In this document: one piece after another, positions 37,521 to 44,495 of the stretch | Layout of the letters: the number at the start of each line of letters is the position of its first letter | Position numbering within the stretch: the stretch's first letter is position 1 | Assembly: GCF_030818575.1 (NCBI RefSeq) | Contig: NZ_JAUTAL010000001.1 | Span: 1,612,001-1,676,000 of the forward strand | Direction: 5' to 3' | Origin: Chryseobacterium camelliae | GTDB taxonomy: Bacteria > Bacteroidota > Bacteroidia > Flavobacteriales > Weeksellaceae | Length of the DNA: 64,000 bases | Notes under the pieces: generated by a model | The model's input: the letters and a program-made list of their open reading frames with translations, nothing else | Database searches by the model: none | Told to the model about the DNA's origin: nothing | Program-made: the position numbers and the translations under genes

Positions 37521-38732
37521 ATGAAGGAGAAAATCATTGTATGCATTTCCTGCTACTACAAGGGTTATGATTTCATGGATGAAATGCAGAAACTCGGTAA
37601 CAGGGTTATCCTGATCACTTCAGAAAATCTGAAGGACAAGAACTGGCCATGGCATGCCATTGAAGAAACCTTCTACATGCCTGAAACGAAACCCTCTGTC
37701 TGGAACCTCGATCATCTTGTGCAGGGATTTTCTTACCTCATGCAGACCAGGAAGGCAGATGCCGTTGTCGCTTTGGACGATTATGATGTCGAAAAAGCAG
37801 CGCTCGTACGTGAAACCTTTCGTATTCCGGGCATGGGACAGACAACCCACCGTTATTTCAGGGATAAGCTCGCCATGAGGCAGAAGGCTGAACAATCTGC
37901 CATAGAGGTTCCGGAATTCACAGCTGTTTTTAATAATGATGAGATCCATGATTTTACACAGAGAGTACCGGCTCCCTGGGTTCTGAAACCACGTTCTGAA
38001 GCTTCCGCTTCAGGCATCAGGAAAATCCGGTCGGAAAATGAGCTCTGGGAGGCACTGAACGCCCTCGGTGATGAACGCCATCTTTTCTTACTGGAAAGCT
38101 TCAAGCCGGGAGATGTGTACCATGTTGACAGTCTTACATACAATAACAGCACTGTTTTTACATCCGCATCCCAGTATCTTGCCCCTCCGATGCAGGTGTC
38201 CCATGAAGGCGGTGTATTCATGACCAAGACTCTCGGAAAAGATTCCGTAGATTTCAAGGATCTAAACCATCTGAACAGTCTGTTGCTTAAAACCTTCGGG
38301 TTAAAAAACGGCGCTACCCATACAGAATTCATCAAAGGAAAAGAAGATGGGAAATGGTATTTCCTGGAAACGTCATCCAGAGTGGGAGGTGCGCATATTC
38401 CCGACCTGGTGGAGGCAGCCACCCATATCAACATCTGGCGTGAATGGGCCAGGATTGAAGATGCACTCTTAAAAAACAAGGAATATAAGATAGCTGATCC
38501 GGCAGGACACTATGCAGGACTGATTATTGCGCTCATCAAAGATCAAAACCCGGATTACCGTGATTTTGAATCTGAAGAAGCCGTAAAATTCCTTCCTATA
38601 GACCATCACATCGGGATTGTATACCGGTCGGATGATCCGGACATCATCCAGGAAAAGCTGAACAATGCAGCTGTCAGGATACAGGCAGAAATGCTGAGCA
38701 TCCTTCCTCCGAAAACAAAGCCGACCAGTTAA
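37521..38732 (+). CDS. ATP-grasp ligase (first of the amide-ligase operon)
   Basis: The 403-residue protein has a Rossmann-like N-terminal part (KIIVCISCYYKGYDFMDEMQ), then an ATP-grasp fold of the CPSase/BioC-carboxylase type. The ATP-binding lysine strand is APWVLKPRSEASASGIRK (about 155), the next is LLESFKPGDVYHVDS, and the metal/phosphate site is YFLETSSRVGG (about 290). ATP-grasp enzymes join a carboxylate to an amine through an acyl phosphate. It is the first gene of six in the same direction with short gaps. The substrate is unknown. Confidence 0.85.
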   Translation: MKEKIIVCISCYYKGYDFMDEMQKLGNRVILITSENLKDKNWPWHAIEETFYMPETKPSVWNLDHLVQGFSYLMQTRKADAVVALDDYDVEKAALVRETFRIPGMGQTTHRYFRDKLAMRQKAEQSAIEVPEFTAVFNNDEIHDFTQRVPAPWVLKPRSEASASGIRKIRSENELWEALNALGDERHLFLLESFKPGDVYHVDSLTYNNSTVFTSASQYLAPPMQVSHEGGVFMTKTLGKDSVDFKDLNHLNSLLLKTFGLKNGATHTEFIKGKEDGKWYFLETSSRVGGAHIPDLVEAATHINIWREWARIEDALLKNKEYKIADPAGHYAGLIIALIKDQNPDYRDFESEEAVKFLPIDHHIGIVYRSDDPDIIQEKLNNAAVRIQAEMLSILPPKTKPTS

Positions 38733-38757
38733 ACCAAATGAACCTTAATCTTTTGCC

Positions 38758-39471
38758 ATGCCTCATATAGAACATTCTGATTATTATTCGCATATTTTAA
38801 ATATGCATGTCCCTGTAGAAATTACGGGGCATTATGGTTATCCGGTCATTATGTTTCCTACTTCGCAGGGATCCTATACTCAGAATAATGATTTCCACCT
38901 GAACGGAAGTGTCAACTGGCTGATCGAACAGGGAAAAATAAAGCTGTATAACATCCAGACCATAGATAGCAGCAGCTTTTATGATAATAACATTCCCCCG
39001 CAGGACAGGATCAGAAATTATGAACGGTATATCCAGTTTTTGATTCAGGAGTTTGTACCCTATATACAGAAACTTCATCAAACCCATCGCATAGCTGTTG
39101 CAGGAGCAAGTTTCGGGGGATATCATGCTGCTAATTTTGCATTCAGGTTTCCGGATCTGGTTTCTCACCTGATCTGCCTTTCGGGTGCTTTCAGCATCAG
39201 AAATTTTATGGATGGCTATTCTGATGACCTTGTGTACTTCAACTGTCCCAATGAATTTGTAAAAAATGATGCAGCATGGAAGTATAAGCACATGCATATT
39301 GTACTGAGCACTTCAGACCAGGATATCTGCAGGGACAAGAATATTGAAATGGCGGAAATATTGAGATCCAAAGGCATTGATTTCTGGTATGACGAAAGAA
39401 AATGGATCAGTCATGACTGGCCACTCTGGAGAATGGTTTTCCCTATGTTTATGGGACGTTTCTTCTCCTGA
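38758..39471 (+). CDS. Alpha/beta hydrolase (esterase, COG4947-like)
   Basis: The 237-residue protein has an alpha/beta-hydrolase core with the nucleophile elbow GASFGG (about 118-123) and a C-terminal catalytic histidine in the ISHDWPLW segment (about 222). The N-terminus (HMHVPVEITGHYGYPVIMFPTSQGS-like) shows the oxyanion-hole strand. It lies between two ATP-grasp genes (25 nt after the first, 2-38 nt before the second). It may cleave or transfer the product of those ligases; this is inference from position. Confidence 0.85.
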   Translation: MPHIEHSDYYSHILNMHVPVEITGHYGYPVIMFPTSQGSYTQNNDFHLNGSVNWLIEQGKIKLYNIQTIDSSSFYDNNIPPQDRIRNYERYIQFLIQEFVPYIQKLHQTHRIAVAGASFGGYHAANFAFRFPDLVSHLICLSGAFSIRNFMDGYSDDLVYFNCPNEFVKNDAAWKYKHMHIVLSTSDQDICRDKNIEMAEILRSKGIDFWYDERKWISHDWPLWRMVFPMFMGRFFS

Positions 39472-39509
39472 TAATGGATTATCAAAATATTAATATAAAA
39501 ACAACAATT

Positions 39510-40466
39510 ATGGCAAAAAAGGTGGGTATTTTATTCGGCATGGAAGATACGTTCCCATGGGCATTCATCGATCGGGTGAATGAACTCGGAAAAGGAGAAA
39601 TCACTGCCGAACCTGTACTGATCGATCAACTGGAACAGGGCGCAGATTATGGCTATGCGGTTATCATCGACAGGATTTCACATGATGTGCCGTTCTACAG
39701 GGCATATCTTAAAAATGCAGCATTAAACGGAACTTATGTGATCAACAATCCGTTCTGGTGGAGTGCAGACGAAAAGTTTTTCAATAACGCTCTGATGACC
39801 AAGCTTGGAATTCCTTTGCCGAAAACCGTACTGTTACCGTCTTTTGAGAGGCCTTCAAATACTTCGGAAACTTCATTCAGAAACCTGAAGTATCCCCATA
39901 ACTGGGAGTATATTTTTGATTACATTGGTTTTCCGGCTTACATGAAACCCCATGATGGCGGCGGATGGCGGAATGTTTATCGCGTGGAAAGTCCCGAGGA
40001 TCTCTGGAGTAAGCATTCTGAAACGGAACAGCTGGTCATGATGGTTCAGGAAGAAATTGTGTTTACAGATTATTACCGGGTATATTGCCTGGGCAGAAAA
40101 CATGTGCACATTATGCCTTACGAACCGCGGAATCCTACGCATCTCAGGTATGCAACCACGCATCAGACCCAAGGCAAAGAATTGGAGAAACTGCTGAAAA
40201 CCATCCATGATTATACAATTCTGATGAACGAAGCTTTGGGCTACGATTTCAATACCGTAGAATTTGCCGTGCGGGACGGGATTCCTTACGCCATTGACTT
40301 CTGCAATCCTGCCCCGGATGCCGATAGGAATTCTGTAGGGGAAGAGAACTTTGAGTGGATCGTAGAGCATGCAGCTCAATTTGCCATAGAAAAGGCAAAA
40401 GATTACGTTCCAGGAGAAGCGCACATCAGTTGGGGAACTTTTGTACAGGATTCGATGGAAAAATAA
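39510..40466 (+). CDS. ATP-grasp ligase (second of the amide-ligase operon)
   Basis: The protein (318 residues from MAKKVGILFGMEDTFPW) is ATP-grasp-like: PAYMKPHDGGGWRNVYRV (about 145, ATP-binding lysine), VQEEIVFTDYYRVYCLG and the metal site EFAVRDGIPYAIDFCNPAPD (about 265). The start at 39510 is preferred for its conserved-looking N-terminus. An ATG at 39474, 2 nt after the previous stop, would add 12 residues and is a real alternative. The substrate is unknown; the family resembles RimK/glutathione-synthetase-like peptide ligases in layout. Confidence 0.85.
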   Translation: MAKKVGILFGMEDTFPWAFIDRVNELGKGEITAEPVLIDQLEQGADYGYAVIIDRISHDVPFYRAYLKNAALNGTYVINNPFWWSADEKFFNNALMTKLGIPLPKTVLLPSFERPSNTSETSFRNLKYPHNWEYIFDYIGFPAYMKPHDGGGWRNVYRVESPEDLWSKHSETEQLVMMVQEEIVFTDYYRVYCLGRKHVHIMPYEPRNPTHLRYATTHQTQGKELEKLLKTIHDYTILMNEALGYDFNTVEFAVRDGIPYAIDFCNPAPDADRNSVGEENFEWIVEHAAQFAIEKAKDYVPGEAHISWGTFVQDSMEK

Positions 40467-40498
40467 GAATACGGAACACAAATTAACATGAAAATCTT

Positions 40499-41620
40499 AT
40501 GCAGCATCAGTTTACCATAGGCATTGAGGAAGAATATCAGATCATCGATGTGGAAAGCCGTGATCTCATTTCCCATGTTTCCAAGATCATTGAAGGCGGA
40601 AAGGCGATCCTCAGTGAGAATCTAAAGCACGAGATGCATGAATCCATGATTGAAATGGAAACGGGCATCTGCCAGAATATCCAGGAAGCCAGAACGGAGC
40701 TCACCAACCTTCGTAGGCATCTGATCCAGATTGCCCATGAACAGGGACTTAGGGTATCCGGAGGCGGAACCCATCCTTTTTCACACTGGTCTGCCAATAC
40801 CATAACCCAGGGAGAGCGGTATACCAAAATTGTAGATGATATGGGAGATGTCGCCCGTGAAAATCTAATTTTTGGGCTGCATGTCCATATCGGGATCCCA
40901 AACCGGGAAGAAGGTGTGCGGATACAGAATGTGATGCGGTATTTCCTTCCGCATGTATATGCTTTGTCCACCAATTCGCCGTTCTGGATCGGAAGGTATA
41001 CCGGCTTTAAATCTTACCGGCAGGAAATTTTCGTGAAATTCCCGCGTACCGGAATCCCAAGTTATTTCAACTCTCTTGCAGAGTTTGACAGCTATGTAGA
41101 TTTGCTGGTAAAAACAGGAACCATCGACAATGCAAAAAAAATCTGGTGGGACCTTCGTGTCCATCCCTTCTATCCTACCATAGAATTCAGGATCTGTGAC
41201 ATGCCGATGAGAATTGATGAAACCGTATGCCTGGCCGCCATCATGCAAAGCCTTGTGGCAAAAATTTATAAGCTGCACCAGCAAAACCTGAGCTTCAGGA
41301 GCTACAGAAGGCTTCTGCTGAACGAAAACAAATGGAGGGCTTCCAAGAGCGGTATTGAAGCGCACCTCATCGATTTCGGAAAGGAGGAATCTGTTCCTTA
41401 TCCGGTGCTCCTCAAAGAGCTTCTTGAGTTTATTGATGATGTGGTGGATGAGCTAGGATGCAGGAAAGAAGTGGAATATGCCTGGAAAATCCTTGAATAC
41501 GGAACCGGAGCAGACCGTCAGCTGAGCATTTTCAGGGAAACAGGAGACCTGACCAAAGTAGTTGATTATATGATTTCTGAAACTGAATATGGAATCACCC
41601 ACGGCCTCCCTGCTTCATAA
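40499..41620 (+). CDS. Carboxylate-amine ligase, GCS2 / YbdK family
   Basis: The 373-residue protein starts with the signature MQHQFTIGIEEEYQIID (metal-binding glutamates), then MEMETGICQNIQEA, VSGGGTHPFSHW and GLHVHIGIPNREEGVR. These are the GCS2-type active-site blocks shared with glutamate-cysteine ligase (glutamine synthetase fold). Family members ligate an amino acid to a glutamate-like acid with ATP. It lies 32 nt after the second ATP-grasp gene and 32 nt before the amidotransferase. Glutathione synthesis is unlikely since no matching gshB is present, but cannot be excluded. Confidence 0.93.
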   Translation: MQHQFTIGIEEEYQIIDVESRDLISHVSKIIEGGKAILSENLKHEMHESMIEMETGICQNIQEARTELTNLRRHLIQIAHEQGLRVSGGGTHPFSHWSANTITQGERYTKIVDDMGDVARENLIFGLHVHIGIPNREEGVRIQNVMRYFLPHVYALSTNSPFWIGRYTGFKSYRQEIFVKFPRTGIPSYFNSLAEFDSYVDLLVKTGTIDNAKKIWWDLRVHPFYPTIEFRICDMPMRIDETVCLAAIMQSLVAKIYKLHQQNLSFRSYRRLLLNENKWRASKSGIEAHLIDFGKEESVPYPVLLKELLEFIDDVVDELGCRKEVEYAWKILEYGTGADRQLSIFRETGDLTKVVDYMISETEYGITHGLPAS

Positions 41621-41652
41621 TATTTAATACCTTTGCAGAAACACGAATCAGC

Positions 41653-42483
41653 ATGACCGATATTCGCATTGCCCTGCTGGATATGAACAACAACCATATC
41701 AATCAGGGATTCAAGAACATCCTCGAGATTTCGGAAGCTTTCCGGCAGCAATCCGGGGAACACGTAAGCATTGAAACATTTGATGTCCGGCACAAAAATG
41801 AGATGCCGGATGCCGCGGCATTTGATATTTTCATATCTTCCGGAGGACCGGGAGACCCACACCGGGAAGGCCTGGAATGGGAAGACCGTTTCGCCGGATT
41901 ACTGGATTCTATTTTTAACCATAACCGGACTCATTCCGAGAAGAAATACCTGTTTCTGATCTGCCATTCCTTTCAGCTGGCAGCCATCCATTGGAGGCTG
42001 GGCAATATCTGCAAAAGAAAATCTTATTCTTTTGGCATCATGCCCGTGCACAAGACAGAGGAAGGTGAAACTGAATTTTTGTTCATGAATCTGCCGGACC
42101 CTTTTTTTGCGGTAGATTCCAGGGCGTATCAGTTTATTGAACCGGACTATCAACGCTTGGAGGAGCTGGGCATGAAAATAGTGGCCATTGAAAAATCCCG
42201 CCCCCATATCGATCTGGAAAGAGCTGTTATGGCGGTGCGCTTTTCTGATGAAATTTTCGGCACCCAGTTTCATCCTGAAGCTAATCCTGAAGGCATGCTT
42301 GAAAACCTTAAGGATGAGAAGAATAAAAACGCTATGATTGAAAACTTCGGGATCGAAAAATACCTTGAAACGCTGGACAGGATGGACGACGAAGATAAAA
42401 TCATGCTGACACAGGCACAGATCCTTCCAGGCTTCCTTCAGTCTGCGGTTAAAAGTATCCTGAAACGGGCCGGAGCTTACTGA
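41653..42483 (+). CDS. Class-I glutamine amidotransferase-like protein
   Basis: The 276-residue protein retains a full catalytic triad: Cys104 in FLICHSFQL, and His207 and Glu209 in FGTQFHPEA. The oxyanion segment SSGGPGDPH (62-70) is present. GATase-I domains release ammonia from glutamine or hydrolyse gamma-glutamyl bonds. It is a separate chain in an operon of ligases, so it may feed ammonia to a ligase (amide formation) or trim gamma-glutamyl products. The C-terminal 50 residues (MLENLKDEKNKNAMIENFG onward) extend beyond the usual domain. Confidence 0.88.
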   Translation: MTDIRIALLDMNNNHINQGFKNILEISEAFRQQSGEHVSIETFDVRHKNEMPDAAAFDIFISSGGPGDPHREGLEWEDRFAGLLDSIFNHNRTHSEKKYLFLICHSFQLAAIHWRLGNICKRKSYSFGIMPVHKTEEGETEFLFMNLPDPFFAVDSRAYQFIEPDYQRLEELGMKIVAIEKSRPHIDLERAVMAVRFSDEIFGTQFHPEANPEGMLENLKDEKNKNAMIENFGIEKYLETLDRMDDEDKIMLTQAQILPGFLQSAVKSILKRAGAY

Positions 42484-42543
42484 AAATCCGGCCACACTGT
42501 AAAAAATATACCAGAAAAAATTTTGTTGTAAACGCCTGAACAT

Positions 42544-43728
42544 ATGATCCAAGAATACAGAGAACAGTTCAACCGGGAATTTTCACAGGAAAAGTATGCA
42601 AAACTTAAAAGCATCCTGAAAGAAAAAAGCGGTACAGAACCGGCATTCAGAATTTCAGAAAGTCCTGTTTTCCTGAGCCATGCACTGAAGATTCAGCTTA
42701 CTGAGGCTGCTGAAAGCATCATTGATCAGATCAAAGCCATTGCACCTGAAATATTGCGTAAGGCGGTACCTGAAAGATACAATGTGCCGAACGATACACA
42801 GCACCCTCATTTTTTCACCATTGACTTCGGAATTTGTGCTGATGAAAAAGGGACTGTTGTTCCCAGGCTAATTGAACTTCAGGCTTTCCCTTCCCTGTAC
42901 ACTTTCCAAAAAGTGTATGAAGATGCGTTCTGTGAAACATATCCTTTTCTTTCAGAAATCAGGAATGACATGCCGGAGGAGCTCTACATCCATCATTTAA
43001 AAAAAGTCATTCTCGGAGATGAATCTCCTGAACACGTTATTCTCCTCGAAATTTTTCCTGAACAGCAGAAAACAGCGATTGATTTCTTATGTACTGAAAA
43101 TATGCTGGGCATTAAAACGGTATGCCTTACCCAGATCAAAAAGCAAGGCAGGAAACTGTTCTATGACAATAATGGCAAACAAACCGAGATCAGGAGGATC
43201 TACAACCGCGTTATCTTTGATGAGCTGGAGCATATTCCTGATCTTAAAGCAGGCTTTGATTTCCGTGAAGACCTCGATGTTCAGTGGGTAACCCATCCCA
43301 ACTGGTTTTTTAAGATCTCAAAATTCATATTACCCCTTTTAAAGCATCCGCTTGTCCCGAAAAGCTATTTCCTTCATGAGTTTCCGGATTACGAGGATCT
43401 GGGCAATTTTGTCCTGAAACCCCTGTTTTCCTTTGCCGGGTCCGGTGTAGACCTCCACCCTGCTGCCGCTGTTGTAGAAGCTATTAAGGATAAGGAAAAT
43501 TATATCCTGCAGAGAAAGGTACAGTATGAACCGGCATTCAAGGATATCAACGGTGATTATTCAAAAGCGGAAATCCGGCTGCTCTATGTATGGCATGAAG
43601 ATGAAGAACGACCTGTTTTGCTCAATAATCTGGCAAGGATGACCAAAGCGGATATGGTTAATGTAAGCTTCAATAAGAAGGATGCCATCTGGATCGGAAG
43701 TTCTCATGCTTTTTTTATAAAGGAATAA
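42544..43728 (+). CDS. Divergent ATP-grasp-like protein, last gene of the amide-ligase operon
   Basis: The 394-residue protein is not one I recognise firmly. An ATP-grasp-like pattern is seen in the C-terminal half: NFVLKPLFSFAGSGVDLHP (about 287-305), YILQRKVQYEPA and EIRLLYVWHEDEERPVLLNNLARM. The N-terminal half (1-150) has motifs unlike the other two ATP-grasp proteins, including HFFTIDFGICADEKG and PRLIELQAFPSLY. It lies 60 nt after the amidotransferase gene with no terminator between. It could be a third ligase; that is an inference from the pattern. Confidence 0.65.
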   Translation: MIQEYREQFNREFSQEKYAKLKSILKEKSGTEPAFRISESPVFLSHALKIQLTEAAESIIDQIKAIAPEILRKAVPERYNVPNDTQHPHFFTIDFGICADEKGTVVPRLIELQAFPSLYTFQKVYEDAFCETYPFLSEIRNDMPEELYIHHLKKVILGDESPEHVILLEIFPEQQKTAIDFLCTENMLGIKTVCLTQIKKQGRKLFYDNNGKQTEIRRIYNRVIFDELEHIPDLKAGFDFREDLDVQWVTHPNWFFKISKFILPLLKHPLVPKSYFLHEFPDYEDLGNFVLKPLFSFAGSGVDLHPAAAVVEAIKDKENYILQRKVQYEPAFKDINGDYSKAEIRLLYVWHEDEERPVLLNNLARMTKADMVNVSFNKKDAIWIGSSHAFFIKE

Positions 43729-43898
43729 ACATACACTGCTTCTATCGATTGATTTCCTTAAATTTTCTATCAGTTGCTATTTCTTCGGTAGAGGGTAATT
43801 GCTTATGAATGCAGCTTTACAGTTATTGAGAAATAAAAGATAATTCATTAATATTTGAAAAATACCAGAACTTTTCTTTTCCGGAAAGCAAAATATAT

Positions 43899-43906
43899 TA
43901 TCTTTG
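43899..43906 (+). promoter_or_regulatory. -7 promoter element of the membrane-protein gene
   Basis: TATCTTTG, 37 nt before the ATG at 43944, matches TAnnTTTG. This separates that gene from the ligase operon. Confidence 0.6.
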
Positions 43907-43943
43907 AAACAGATCTGACATCAACTTTAAATCTACATACTTA

Positions 43944-44405
43944 ATGGAGGAAAAATCTACTTTTGAAGAATTTGAAAAAATCTATCAGCCGAACGCAAGA
44001 AGAAAACTATTGCCTGTTTGGATTAAAATTTTCATATGGATCTTTATCGTAATGGGTACAATAGCCGTATTCTTACCCTTGAAAGGCCTGATGTTTTCGG
44101 ATCATACCAATCTGTCTATTTACGGCATCGAAAGCACACAGATGTATTCACCTGCCGGGATATTCGTCATCAGCCTTATTGTTTTCAAAGGTATTGTTGC
44201 GTACGGTTTATGGTTTGAACAGGAATGGGCAGTGAAAGCCGCGATTGCTGATGCAGGTTTAGGTATTGCCATATGCGTAATCATGATGTTTTTCATTCCG
44301 TTTACGGTAGATCATATCAGTTTTACCATCAGGCTCGAGCTAATCCCGCTGTATTTCTATTTTAAGAAAATGAGGCAGATTCAGAATATCTGGGAAGCAA
44401 TATAA
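43944..44405 (+). CDS. Small polytopic membrane protein of unknown function
   Basis: The 153-residue protein has an acidic N-terminus (MEEKSTFEEFEKIYQPNARRK) and about four hydrophobic segments (about 26-48, 70-88, 95-115 and 120-137). A basic, Trp-ending tail follows. It is preceded by a 215-nt spacer with its own -7 element and followed by a strong bidirectional terminator. No family is recognised. Confidence 0.75.
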   Translation: MEEKSTFEEFEKIYQPNARRKLLPVWIKIFIWIFIVMGTIAVFLPLKGLMFSDHTNLSIYGIESTQMYSPAGIFVISLIVFKGIVAYGLWFEQEWAVKAAIADAGLGIAICVIMMFFIPFTVDHISFTIRLELIPLYFYFKKMRQIQNIWEAI

Positions 44406-44445
44406 TCTGGATAGATCCATGGACGCAGATTCATCCTGTTAAAAT

Positions 44446-44487
44446 AAAAATTCCGGGCGGATTCTTTGAATCCGCCCGGAATTTTTT
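44446..44487. terminator. Bidirectional terminator between the membrane-protein gene and cphA
   Basis: A perfect 19-bp inverted repeat (44446-44464 with 44468-44486, core TCCGGGCGGATTC) around a 3-nt loop is flanked by A and T tracts. It ends the plus-strand gene and the minus-strand cphA. Confidence 0.92.
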
Positions 44488-44495
44488 AGGGTTAT

